From: Chloroflexota bacterium
GTDB taxonomy: Bacteria; Chloroflexota; Anaerolineae; B4-G1
Assembly (NCBI GenBank): GCA_012514315.1
Contig: JAAZAN010000075.1
Location: forward strand, 1-45,443
Direction of reading: 5' to 3'
Length of the DNA: 45,443 nt
Position 1 is the first letter of the stretch, and the number at the start of each line of letters is the position of its first letter. Position numbers and translations under genes: made by a program. Of this stretch, positions 7,965-15,256 are shown in pieces. The notes beneath the pieces were generated by a model that saw only the letters and a list, made by a program, of their open reading frames with translations, did no database searches and had not been told where the DNA came from.

Positions 7965-8624
7965 TCAGGATGCTTCCTTGTTTTGGAATGGCCCCCAACT
8001 TGTGCGGTGGATCGGTGTCGGCCCGAGGCATTCCAGGGCTGTCCGATGGGCCTGTGTGCCGTAGCCCTTGTGTTGGGCCAGGCCGTAACCCGGATAGAAG
8101 CGATCCAGCTCGATCATCCGGTGATCTCGGGCGACCTTGGCGACAATGCTCGCCGCGGCGACACTCAGACAGTGAAGATCTGCCTTCGGTAACGACCTTT
8201 GGGGCAACGCCAGGTCTGGTAGTGCGATATGGTCGACTAACAGCGCATCAGCGGGTGTGCTGAGCGCTTCAATGGCGCGCTGCATGGCCCGTCGGGTCGC
8301 CGGGACGATGCCAATCTCATCGATCTCCATGCTCTCCGACCAGCCCAGACCCACCGCAATGGCCGTGGTCAGAATGACGGTCAGCAACTCTTCACGTTGA
8401 TGGGGCCGAAGCAGTTTGGAGTCGCGCACGCCTGCCAGTGCCGCTGACAAGTCGGGTCGGTCCAATGGTAATACGACCGCACCGGCATAGACTGGTCCAG
8501 CCCAAGCGCCGCGTCCGGCCTCATCCACGCCCGCGACGTGGCAGTGCCCTGTGGCCTGCAGACTCCGTTCCTCCCTCAAGTTGGGCTGCGGCCTGGGTGA
8601 ATTCCGTGTCATAGGCAGCATAGA
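7965..8624 (-). CDS. rnhB: Ribonuclease HII
   Basis: 219 aa from the ATG at 8624, chosen because the preceding GT2 gene ends at 8638; the open frame continues upstream without family similarity. Cleaves RNA in RNA-DNA hybrids and at misincorporated ribonucleotides. The active-site signatures are GVDEAGRGAWAGPV (the DEG motif), RDSKLL, and in the second half SVAAASIVAKVARDH with YPGYGLAQHKGYGT. It is a housekeeping enzyme embedded in a glycan operon with a 1-bp gap to the next gene, so it is probably co-transcribed with the polysaccharide genes. Confidence 0.95.
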   Translation of the reverse strand, partial: SMLPMTRNSPRPQPNLREERSLQATGHCHVAGVDEAGRGAWAGPVYAGAVVLPLDRPDLSAALAGVRDSKLLRPHQREELLTVILTTAIAVGLGWSESMEIDEIGIVPATRRAMQRAIEALSTPADALLVDHIALPDLALPQRSLPKADLHCLSVAAASIVAKVARDHRMIELDRFYPGYGLAQHKGYGTQAHRTALECLGPTPIHRTSWGPFQNKEAS

Positions 8625-8637
8625 CGGGTGGGCAGGA

Positions 8638-9348
8638 TCAGCGGTCGTACACACCCGAGCGCCCCATCCGCCGTATACGGAATACCTCACGTACCATGTT
8701 GTAGGAGTCGCGCATTGGGCTGACCCTGCTGCCAGCGCCGTAATACCAGTCGATGGGGACCTCCACGACGCGATACTGACGGCGGAGGGCGATGTACAGA
8801 ATCTCGACGTCGAAGGCCCAGCCGTCGATCCGCTGGCAGGAGAAGATGTCGTGCGCGGCGTGCCTCGCCAAACATTTGAAGCCACACTGTGTATCCTGGA
8901 TACCAGGCACCGCTGTCACGCGGACGATAAGATTGAATACCCTGCCCATCAGATGACGGTACCAGGGCTCGTTGTATCGACGGGCTCCTGCAATCTCTCG
9001 TGAGGCGATGGCGATATCGAAGCCCGAGAGTTGTGGTGGGACGAAACGCACAACTTGCTCGATAGGCATCGCCAGGTCCGCATCGCAGATGAACAGATAC
9101 TCCCCTCGCGCTTCCAACATGCCCTTGCGCACAGCCGCACCTTTGCCCTGGATCGGTTGGTGTAGCAAGGACAGCATGCTGTGGTGTGCCTTGGCCTCCT
9201 CTACGATCTCGGACGTGCGATCGGTGCTGGCATTGTCCACGACGACAACCTCAATCGGATAGTCCTGTGCCTCCGCAAACGCCAGCACTCGCGGCAAGGT
9301 TATTGGCAGACGCTGCGCCTCGTTATAGGCCGGGATAATGATACTCAA
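8638..9348 (-). CDS. GT2 glycosyltransferase, dolichyl/polyprenyl-phosphate sugar synthase type
   Basis: 236 aa, GT-A fold. SIIIPAYNEAQRLPITLPRVL at the start, then VVVDNASTDRTSEIV, the DAD motif (ICDADLAMP), GIQDTQCGFKCLAR and DGWAFDVEILYIA are the signatures of Alg5/DPM1-like enzymes. These transfer glucose or mannose from NDP-sugar to a polyprenyl phosphate at the cytoplasmic face. No C-terminal membrane helices are present, unlike the GtrB branch. The first usable codon is TTG at 9348 (CTG one codon earlier is possible), as the frame has no ATG before the motif. The product could supply the GT-C protein at 32194-34452. Confidence 0.9.
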   Translation of the reverse strand: MSIIIPAYNEAQRLPITLPRVLAFAEAQDYPIEVVVVDNASTDRTSEIVEEAKAHHSMLSLLHQPIQGKGAAVRKGMLEARGEYLFICDADLAMPIEQVVRFVPPQLSGFDIAIASREIAGARRYNEPWYRHLMGRVFNLIVRVTAVPGIQDTQCGFKCLARHAAHDIFSCQRIDGWAFDVEILYIALRRQYRVVEVPIDWYYGAGSRVSPMRDSYNMVREVFRIRRMGRSGVYDR

Positions 9349-9437
9349 CAGTGGGGTTTCGTTGCTTATGACTGCACCTCAGTCGTTGGATTGGAGTGTG
9401 AAGACACCCCCCCCGTGACGCCCGTATCATACTTGCT

Positions 9438-10508
9438 TCAGGGGCTTTCGTCAACTCCGGTTAGAATGCTATCGAGGTACGTTCGGTCGACGACTCGCGT
9501 GCGCTGCACTGAGCGTCGCTTGCAGAGCAGCCTGGGTATCCCGATGATGCCGGCGATCTGGCCCCGCAGTCGTGCACGAGCTGCTGCTCCACGCCAGGCG
9601 CGCAGCGCTTCGATCGTGATGTTCCCCTGTGCGCGGACGACTGTGCGCCAGTGGTTACGCCAAAGGTCACCGGGGTAGTCCTTAGCCAGCAGATAGATCA
9701 TGTTTCGACCGTCGTAGAAACTGGCAGTGGAGCCGCCGCCTGTTGCGCCCAGCTTGTGGTATACGATTGCGCGAGGTGCATAGACACAGCGCCATCCTGC
9801 CAATTGAGCGCGCCACGCCAGGTCCAGGTCCTCACACGAAAAGAAGAAGTCCTGATCCAGTGTTCCAATCTGATCCAGCATCGCCCGGCGATACGCTGCT
9901 GTGCCTCCACACGCACTGAAGACGTACTCTTCGGTCTCATACTGACCCACGTCTCGCTGCCATACGCCTCGGTTGCCGGGAATGCCGTTCACCCGGTAGT
10001 AATCCCCCGCAGTGTGCAGTGTGTCGCGTCGATCGAACAACAACATCTTCGACGCCACCAGACCGGCATCCGGATGACGACCGAACGCAGCGACGATTTC
10101 TTCAATCCAGTGCGCGTCGGCTTCGGTGTCGTTGTTGAGCAGCACAACAAACTCGCCGCGCGCCACCTCCAGCCCGGCGTTGCAGGCGCCCGTGAACCCT
10201 TGGTTCGTGCCGAGTGCCACCACATGAACCTCGGGATAATCCCGTGCCAGGAGCGCCAGAGAGCCATCCGTCGACGCGTTGTCGGCTACGATGACCTCAA
10301 ACTCCGGGAGTGTCTGCCTACGCAGGCTCGCGAGGCACGCCGGAATGTACGCAGCGCCGTTCCAGTTCGGGATAATGACTGACGCGATCGGCCGTTTCGC
10401 ACTCCACGTGCGGGGTTCGCCTCTTAACCGATCGGTCCGATCAGTCTCGCCGGTGGGAGTCGCCGCTGGTCTGAATATCGCGCAGACTGTAGGTCTCTGG
10501 TACGGCAT
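9438..10508 (-). CDS. GT2 glycosyltransferase, rhamnosyltransferase-like
   Basis: 356 aa from the ATG at 10508. VIIPNWNGAAYIPACLASL, VIVADNASTDGSL, NQGFTGACNAGLEVARG, LLNNDTEADAHW and FFFSCEDLDLAWRAQLAGW match the WbbL/RfbN-type GT2 group, which often uses dTDP-L-rhamnose. That fits the adjacent rmlC and rmlD. The start is uncertain: between the rmlC stop (10441) and the first GT motif there is no ATG, GTG or TTG in frame. Initiation therefore probably lies inside rmlC, giving a 68-bp overlap. The C-terminal 90 residues are basic and helical and could touch the membrane. Confidence 0.87.
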   Translation of the reverse strand: MPYQRPTVCAIFRPAATPTGETDRTDRLRGEPRTWSAKRPIASVIIPNWNGAAYIPACLASLRRQTLPEFEVIVADNASTDGSLALLARDYPEVHVVALGTNQGFTGACNAGLEVARGEFVVLLNNDTEADAHWIEEIVAAFGRHPDAGLVASKMLLFDRRDTLHTAGDYYRVNGIPGNRGVWQRDVGQYETEEYVFSACGGTAAYRRAMLDQIGTLDQDFFFSCEDLDLAWRAQLAGWRCVYAPRAIVYHKLGATGGGSTASFYDGRNMIYLLAKDYPGDLWRNHWRTVVRAQGNITIEALRAWRGAAARARLRGQIAGIIGIPRLLCKRRSVQRTRVVDRTYLDSILTGVDESP

Positions 10509-11061
10509 ACTCGAAGTTGTTGTCCGCATCCCGCAGAAGTGGGAGTTGTGAGTCCTTTGGCGAAAGGAGGGGAACTCCGTCGCACGGCCAGCTGATGCCA
10601 ATTTCGGGATCGTCCCAACGGATGCCGCGGTCCAGTGCAGCCGAGTATTCCGCGGTCACCTTGTACACGAAATCCGCCTCGTGACTCAGTACGTAGAAGC
10701 CATGCGCAAAGCCTGGTGGAATGTAGAGCATGTGCCGGTTCGCGTCGGACAGGACCTCTCCAACCCACTCACCGTACGTTGGTGATCCCCGGCGGATGTC
10801 AACGGCCACGTCGAACACCTCGCCACGTACCACGCTGACCAGCTTGCCTTGCGCTTGAGGTGACTTCTGGTAATGGAGCCCTCGCAGAACCCGCTGCCTG
10901 GAGCGGGAGTAGTTGTCTTGGACGAATGACATATCCATGCCATTCTCCTGGAACTCAGAGGCGCGGTACGTCTCCATAAACACCCCGCGGTCGTCCCCAA
11001 ACTGCCGTGGCTCAATCAGAATCACATCAGCGATCTCTAGGTCACGAAACTGAAACGGCAT
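10441..11061 (-). CDS. rmlC: dTDP-4-dehydrorhamnose 3,5-epimerase
   Basis: 206 aa cupin, third step of dTDP-L-rhamnose synthesis. RGLHYQ (residues 59-64) carries the catalytic His. GKLVSVVRGEVFDVAVDIRRGSPTYG and YIPPGFAHGFYVLS are the classical RmlC blocks, and VYKVTAEYSAALDRGIRWDDPEIGI supplies the catalytic Tyr/Asp region. Length is slightly above the usual 180-190 because of the tail. ATG follows GAGGACGAC, 12 bp after rmlD. Confidence 0.95.
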   Translation of the reverse strand: MPFQFRDLEIADVILIEPRQFGDDRGVFMETYRASEFQENGMDMSFVQDNYSRSRQRVLRGLHYQKSPQAQGKLVSVVRGEVFDVAVDIRRGSPTYGEWVGEVLSDANRHMLYIPPGFAHGFYVLSHEADFVYKVTAEYSAALDRGIRWDDPEIGISWPCDGVPLLSPKDSQLPLLRDADNNFEYAVPETYSLRDIQTSGDSHRRD

Positions 11062-11073
11062 GCTGTCGTCCTC

Positions 11074-11910
11074 TCAGTCGACTGTCGCCAGAAACTCCCT
11101 CAGCGCCTCGTCCCACGGTCGCAGGTGAACCCCGTGAGCGGCTGCCGCCGTATTGGCCAGCGGAGCGAACGCGGGAGGCGTCGAAGCACGCTGAAAATCG
11201 GATTGGTGGATCGGCTCGATCGGAATATGGTCCCTGCCGGTGATATGGAGAATCGCCTGCGCAAACTCAAAGCGCGAGCAGTGCCCCGAATTGACGAGAT
11301 GGTACACACCGTATGCTTCAGTCTGGACGAGCGCCGCGATCGCTTGTGCCAGATCGGGTGCGTAGGTTGGATTGCCCACCTCATCCTGAACGACGCGCAG
11401 TTGGCCCCGCTCGTCGGCGAGTTGCACGATCCGGTGAGGGAAGTTCCGGCCGCCTCCGGCATAGAGCCACGCCGTGCGTGCGATGTAAAACCGTCGGAGT
11501 AGATGGCGCACACACCATTCACCGGCTGCCTTGGATCGTCCATACGGATTGATGGGGCAGGGATCATCCCACTCTAGATAGGGAACGGTGGCGCGACCGT
11601 CGAACACTTCATTGGTGCTGACGTAGACCATCGCGGCATCGCATGCCGCACAGGCCAACGCGACGTTCTGTGTGCCGATGGCGTTAGCTACATAGGCCCT
11701 ATCCGGGTCCCGTGCGCATCCATCGACGTCTGTCCACGCAGCAGCATGAATGACTACGTCGGGTGCGAAGTCGACGATGGTCTCGCCAATCGCCGCACGA
11801 TCCGTAATATCGGACTCAGGTAGGTCGCATCCGGTCAATGTGTGATGGTCCATCGCGTCGAACAGCGCTCGCCCTAACTGGCCTTTGTGCCCCGTGATGA
11901 GTATGCGCAT
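11074..11910 (-). CDS. rmlD: dTDP-4-dehydrorhamnose reductase
   Basis: 278 aa short-chain dehydrogenase of the extended type, last step of dTDP-L-rhamnose synthesis. NAD(P)-binding GHKGQLGRAL at residues 7-16, VVIHAAAWTDVDGCARDPDRAYVANAIGTQNVA, STNEVFDGR, and the catalytic YGRSKAAGE (Tyr/Lys). TAWLYAGGGRNFPHRIVQLADE is a family block. ATG follows GGAGGAGGTGT closely. The 13-bp gap to the PIG-L gene suggests one transcript. Confidence 0.95.
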   Translation of the reverse strand: MRILITGHKGQLGRALFDAMDHHTLTGCDLPESDITDRAAIGETIVDFAPDVVIHAAAWTDVDGCARDPDRAYVANAIGTQNVALACAACDAAMVYVSTNEVFDGRATVPYLEWDDPCPINPYGRSKAAGEWCVRHLLRRFYIARTAWLYAGGGRNFPHRIVQLADERGQLRVVQDEVGNPTYAPDLAQAIAALVQTEAYGVYHLVNSGHCSRFEFAQAILHITGRDHIPIEPIHQSDFQRASTPPAFAPLANTAAAAHGVHLRPWDEALREFLATVD

Positions 11911-11923
11911 ACACCTCCTCCAT

Positions 11924-12775
11924 CTACGATGGGTTCATCTGTCTGTCACCGATTCCGGTGAATAGGTCGCGCTCCATCGGTTCGCCCGGCTGGAATGAGG
12001 GGACGAACCGGTGGAACGTCTCGGTAGACTGCAGGCGCCGAACCAGCGCCGACGGCAGTCGCCCCCATATCGAGCCAGGGCCCGAGAGCTGGCTCGAATG
12101 ACAGGCCGCGGCCCGTTGCTTGATGTCGTACACGGCGCTGATGTCGATTCGGGTCGTGATAGGGATCTCGTGCTCCAGGATCTCGCGCAGGTTTATGTCG
12201 TGGTTCTTGCCGGCCCTCTCGGGATCTGCTCCGAACAGGGGCATGAGGCGTATTGCCCAACGCCAGGCCGGGTATGGGATTGTGTGGAAGTACAGTTTGG
12301 ATGGGCGCTCGTCCTCGCCCATGCCTTTGAATGCGTCCAGTGTCGCCTGATGCATCGCGATGTGATCCGGGTGTCCGTAGGCGCCGAACGGGTCGAATGT
12401 GAGCACAACTTCTGGGCGCAAGCCGCGGATGAGATCCGCCACCTGACTGGCTACGACATCGGGTTTGGCTTGCACAAGTGCTTTGGGGTGCAGGTTGGCC
12501 GGAGTTCCGGCCATTCCCGAGTCCCGATAGCCCAGCAGATGAACCTCCGCGATGCCTAACGTGGCTGCTGCGCAACGCAATTCCTCCTCGCGCTGACAGG
12601 CCAGGTCCTCGCACTCCCCGAAATCATCCACATCGCTGCTTCCAGCCTCGCCTCGCGTTGCGCAGATCAAGTGTACTGACACGCCTTCTGCTGCCACCCT
12701 GGCCAGAGTGCCGCCAGGGCCGAACGTCTCATCGTCGGGGTGAGCCAGCACGGCCAACAATCGTCTGGTTCTCAA
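11924..12775 (-). CDS. PIG-L (LmbE-like) family deacetylase
   Basis: 283 aa from TTG at 12775, which has GAAGGTGA about 10 nt upstream and lies just past the nuclease stop; a GTG at 12820 inside that gene is the alternative. Zinc-dependent N-acetyl-sugar deacetylase family (GPI, mycothiol and bacillithiol pathways, sugar tailoring). Metal ligands are seen in LLAVLAHPDDETFGPGG and in GAYGHPDHIAMHQ. FDPFGAYGHPDH is typical of the MshB/Mca/BshB-like branch. The substrate is unknown. Position between a nuclease gene and rmlD gives no clear choice between glycan tailoring and thiol metabolism. Confidence 0.9.
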   Translation of the reverse strand: MRTRRLLAVLAHPDDETFGPGGTLARVAAEGVSVHLICATRGEAGSSDVDDFGECEDLACQREEELRCAAATLGIAEVHLLGYRDSGMAGTPANLHPKALVQAKPDVVASQVADLIRGLRPEVVLTFDPFGAYGHPDHIAMHQATLDAFKGMGEDERPSKLYFHTIPYPAWRWAIRLMPLFGADPERAGKNHDINLREILEHEIPITTRIDISAVYDIKQRAAACHSSQLSGPGSIWGRLPSALVRRLQSTETFHRFVPSFQPGEPMERDLFTGIGDRQMNPS

Positions 12776-12780
12776 TGGCG

Positions 12781-13299
12781 TTACGTCACCTTCTCGTCGC
12801 AATACTCGGCGTATCCGCACGATTCACATCGACGCGAGTCAGTGTGGTTGCGCCGTGCCGCGTCATGTGTCAGATCATCTCGCATCTCGTCCACAGTCAT
12901 CAGCAGTGCTTCCTTGAGTTCCGGTGTGTAGTCGACCTCAAAGGCGACGTCAGCGTACTTGATAATCCCATATCGAGGCCGTCGATTGGTTGTTTCCTCA
13001 ACCAGCAGACAATAGGCGGCCAGCTGCATAACGTGGGATTCGTGCGGCTGGTGAGGCGCCCGTCCCGACTTCACCTCGACGGGGACGATTTCGCGCCCGT
13101 CGTCAACCAGGTAGTCGGGCTTCCCGGTAATCCGGTACGCTTTGGAGAAGAGCGGCCGTTCTGTCCGGCGCCACGCGCTCGTGTCGACGTACACCAGCCG
13201 GCCCTCTGGCAGGCCGCTTTGGGCACGCCTGGCACGCGCTAGACTGAGCAACAGAATACCCGCGAGAAACAGCGCGATGCACAGAATCAGCCAGTCCAC
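12781..13299 (-). CDS. C-terminal half of a split membrane-anchored Cas4/Dna2-like nuclease
   Basis: 172 aa from GTG at 13299, with AGCAGGTGAG just upstream overlapping the stop of the preceding gene. A membrane helix at residues 3-23 (WLILCIALFLAGILLLSL) is followed by basic ARARR, placing the rest in the cytoplasm. Then come PD-(D/E)XK motifs: GKPDYLV (D62), VPVEVKSG (E75, K77), QLAAYCLLVEE (Q92). A C-terminal Cys cluster CESCGYAEYC (C158, C161, C167) supplies three of the four Fe-S ligands known from Cas4 and AddB. The fourth Cys and the early His are in the upstream gene. No CRISPR array or cas1 is near, so a CRISPR role is unlikely. Substrate inferred: DNA ends. Confidence 0.85.
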   Translation of the reverse strand: MDWLILCIALFLAGILLLSLARARRAQSGLPEGRLVYVDTSAWRRTERPLFSKAYRITGKPDYLVDDGREIVPVEVKSGRAPHQPHESHVMQLAAYCLLVEETTNRRPRYGIIKYADVAFEVDYTPELKEALLMTVDEMRDDLTHDAARRNHTDSRRCESCGYAEYCDEKVT

Positions 13300-13302
13300 A
13301 TC

Positions 13303-13560
13303 TCACCTGCTCAGCAGTCGCCAGACGCCGGCCAGGCCGATCACCAGTGCAGATCCCAATAACAGGTACGCCAGCACCTTGATGTGTTGTGCAGTACGGA
13401 CCTGACGACCGTGAAGTCGGTGGAACGCCGTGCCGTCACTCAGCGCTTGATGGTGCTGCGACGGATACCCCTCGATCGCGCCCAACCACCAGGCATGCGC
13501 GCAGTAGATGTACTGCGCAATTTCGCTGGCCCGTATGATGCGTTGGTGTGACTTACTCAT
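13303..13560 (-). CDS. N-terminal half of the split Cas4/Dna2-like nuclease, with C-terminal membrane helix
   Basis: 85 aa from the ATG at 13560, which overlaps the end of the translin gene by 8 bp; an in-frame ATG at 13584 is possible. RASEIAQYIYCAHAWWLGAIEG resembles the N-terminus of Cas4-family proteins, with C20 in the place of the first Fe-S cysteine. DGTAFHRLHGRQV (H47) matches the His motif preceding the catalytic core. The chain ends in a membrane helix (residues 61-81, KVLAYLLLGSALVIGLAGVW) and RLLSR. It lacks the catalytic D-ExK and cannot act alone. Only 3 bp separate it from the second half, suggesting translational coupling and an obligate complex. Confidence 0.8.
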   Translation of the reverse strand: MSKSHQRIIRASEIAQYIYCAHAWWLGAIEGYPSQHHQALSDGTAFHRLHGRQVRTAQHIKVLAYLLLGSALVIGLAGVWRLLSR

Positions 13561-14200
13561 GGGGGAGACGCTTCTCGAAGCCACGCAGCGCTTTGAGCAT
13601 GCGATCCTGCCGCAAGCTGGTCGTCACGTCACCTCGGGTCCGCTCTAACACGCCGCGAAGCTGATCTACACGCCGGCGCAATCCTCCTGTGATCGCGTCC
13701 GGGAAGTCGAATGTGACCAGCATATCGTAGACGTTGTCCATCGCTCCCAGCAATCGTTCCGCCTCGGGTATGTTTCCACGTCGTAACTCATCAAGGCATC
13801 GTCGGCGCATCTCACTCGCCGCCTCGCAGAGGCCGTTCAGATAGGTCGAGTGGATCACGCCCATTGACGCCGGCCCTGGAATCGGCTCGTCAGCGGCCAA
13901 TGCCAGCGTGACGTGAGCCTCGACCAGCTCTTTCAGAGCGTCCTGAGTGTATCCGGCATACATCAGGTCGGGATATGCCTCAACCACCCCACTAATCTCC
14001 TGAGCGAGTGCGTCCGCTTGTCTCAGGATTTCGTGCGCGTCCTCCCACTCGTTCCGATGGCTGGCACGGATGGCGGTCGCGCACATACGGATCAGTTCCC
14101 GTGTGCGCCGGAGCGCCTCATCACGGGCGGCATTGCGGCGCTCGAAGTCAGTGCGAATGAGTTCGGCGATCGTTTCCAGTCGATCCATTGTGTGCTCCAT
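13553..14200 (-). CDS. Translin/TRAX-family nucleic-acid-binding protein (COG2178 type)
   Basis: 215 aa, predicted all-helical. The N-terminal part has DEALRRTRELIRMCATAIRASHRNEW. In the middle, DALKELVEAHVTLALA keeps the Glu-x-x-Glu pair (E91, E94) at the place of the TRAX metal-binding EYVEA. Near the end, NVYDMLVTFDFPDAITGGLRRRVDQLRGVLERTRGDV parallels the C-terminal helix of translin (SLRKRYDGLKYDV). Eukaryotic translin/TRAX (C3PO) binds single-stranded nucleic acid and cleaves RNA; archaeal and a few bacterial homologues are poorly studied. ATG at 14200 or 14188. It overlaps the split nuclease gene downstream and follows DUF3467 by 6 bp. Confidence 0.82.
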   Translation of the reverse strand: MEHTMDRLETIAELIRTDFERRNAARDEALRRTRELIRMCATAIRASHRNEWEDAHEILRQADALAQEISGVVEAYPDLMYAGYTQDALKELVEAHVTLALAADEPIPGPASMGVIHSTYLNGLCEAASEMRRRCLDELRRGNIPEAERLLGAMDNVYDMLVTFDFPDAITGGLRRRVDQLRGVLERTRGDVTTSLRQDRMLKALRGFEKRLPHE

Positions 14201-14206
14201 GTGTCA

Positions 14207-14533
14207 CTATTCCTGGGAACGCTGCGACGCGGCATTCCCAAAGAATCGGCGTGCCAGCTCGTCGCCGTCCGAGGGTATCTTGATCTCGCCAAACTGCGTC
14301 TCGTAATTCGCCAGGTTCTCGCTGAGAGCCCGCAGAAGCAGCTTGGCGTGCAGCGGCGTCGAGATCACACGCGTATAGACCTTGGCTCTGGGGCTGTTCG
14401 GCAGCAGTTGAGCGAAATCGATGATGATCTCGGATGCTGAGTGGGTGATGACTGCGAAGTTCGAGTAGACGGCGTCCAGGTCAGTGGGAACCTCAAGGTT
14501 CACCTGCATCTGTGTGGGTTTCGGTTGGTTCAT
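14207..14533 (-). CDS. DUF3467 domain protein
   Basis: 108 aa by the ATG at 14533 (AAGGGGTGA upstream; a GTG one codon earlier also exists). AVYSNFAVITHSASEIIIDFAQLLP, AKVYTRVISTPLHAKLLLRALSENLANYETQFGEI is the DUF3467 pattern, a small cytoplasmic family of unknown function found across bacteria. First gene of the DUF3467-translin-nuclease train, directly behind a strong promoter. Confidence 0.85.
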   Translation of the reverse strand: MNQPKPTQMQVNLEVPTDLDAVYSNFAVITHSASEIIIDFAQLLPNSPRAKVYTRVISTPLHAKLLLRALSENLANYETQFGEIKIPSDGDELARRFFGNAASQRSQE

Positions 14534-14590
14534 CACTTCACCCCTTCTGTTACGTGCAGGTCAATGCACGGCGCTCGTCTGTGATCCTGC

Positions 14591-14619
14591 ATCCTATACG
14601 AGAACCATCGTGTTGTCAA
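14591..14619 (-). promoter_or_regulatory. Promoter of the DUF3467-translin-nuclease operon
   Basis: On the minus strand a perfect TTGACA (14619 to 14614), a 17-nt spacer and TAGGAT (14596 to 14591). Predicted start about 14584, giving a roughly 50-nt leader. With gaps of 3-13 bp or overlaps downstream, transcription may continue into rmlD/rmlC and the glycan genes. Confidence 0.75.
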
Positions 14620-14677
14620 TCGCGTCTGTCACGCCTCCGATGGACAGGCAGGCTCTGCACGTAGCTTGTCATATGCG

Positions 14678-14708
14678 TATGGCCGTCGCTCCTGGAGCGA
14701 CGGCCATA
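14678..14708 (-). terminator. Strong hairpin, probable terminator of ssb
   Basis: 13-bp perfect stem (left arm 14678-14690, right arm 14696-14708) with a 5-nt loop, about 85 nt past the ssb stop. On the minus strand no clean T-run follows, while the plus side has TATATTT, so termination efficiency is uncertain. It is the main feature of the 14534-14791 gap, together with the promoter at 14591-14619. Confidence 0.6.
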
Positions 14709-14791
14709 TATTTGCACGCCAACATAACACCGGATGAGTATCTGTTTTCCCACATCCGATGCCGTCATCTGGTCGACGGGTGGACAGGTTG

Positions 14792-15214
14792 TTAGAACGG
14801 GATCTCGTCCGTATCTTCTGCTGGCGGTTCCTCGAATCCTCCAGGTGCGTCAGAGGGTGCTCCCTCACCGCGCCCGCCCAGGAACTTGACTGTCAAGGCG
14901 GTAATCTCATACTGAGCACGAGGCAGACCATCGTTGCCAGTCCATACGCGGGGTCCACCTGTTGCTGGGTCCGGCCTCAGTTGCCCTTCGACCAGCACGG
15001 ACCGCCCTTTCTTCAGGTACTGATTACACGTTTCGGCCAGGCGTCGCCACGCAGTGACGCGAAACCACGTCGTCTCCTCACCACGGCTGCCGTCTGGATT
15101 CGACCATTGACGATTGCTGGCAACCGGAAAGGTAGTGACCGGCGTTCCATCAGGTGTGAAACGCATCTCTGGGTCGCGACCTAGATTCCCAATGATGATG
15201 AGCTTCTGGTACAT
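14792..15214 (-). CDS. ssb: Single-stranded DNA-binding protein
   Basis: 140 aa by the ATG at 15214 (AAGGAG at the right distance); the longer frame begins upstream without SSB similarity. OB fold: MYQKLIIIGNLGRDPEMRFTPDG, TTWFRVTAWRRLAETCNQYLKKGRSVLVEGQL, then a Gly/Pro-rich tail ending EDTDEIPF, the acidic tip that binds partner proteins. The tail is short. Monocistronic here, with its own promoter and hairpin. Confidence 0.96.
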   Translation of the reverse strand: MYQKLIIIGNLGRDPEMRFTPDGTPVTTFPVASNRQWSNPDGSRGEETTWFRVTAWRRLAETCNQYLKKGRSVLVEGQLRPDPATGGPRVWTGNDGLPRAQYEITALTVKFLGGRGEGAPSDAPGGFEEPPAEDTDEIPF

Positions 15215-15256
15215 GTCGATCTCCTTGTAGACTAGCTGACGGCTCACGATGGACAT

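Noticed and set aside
7965-8885. Longer 306-residue form of RNase HII
   Set aside because: The extra N-terminal residues overlap the coding sequence of the preceding GT2 gene and are Ser/Thr-rich out-of-frame translation.
13290-13310. Simple frameshift splitting one nuclease gene
   Set aside because: Each half has a complete membrane helix of its own, a stop with overlapping ribosome site and a GTG start, as in true coupled genes. Not fully excluded without read data.
12781-14200. CRISPR-Cas locus suggested by the Cas4-like nuclease
   Set aside because: No direct-repeat array, cas1 or cas2 in the window, and the membrane helices are unlike CRISPR-associated Cas4.
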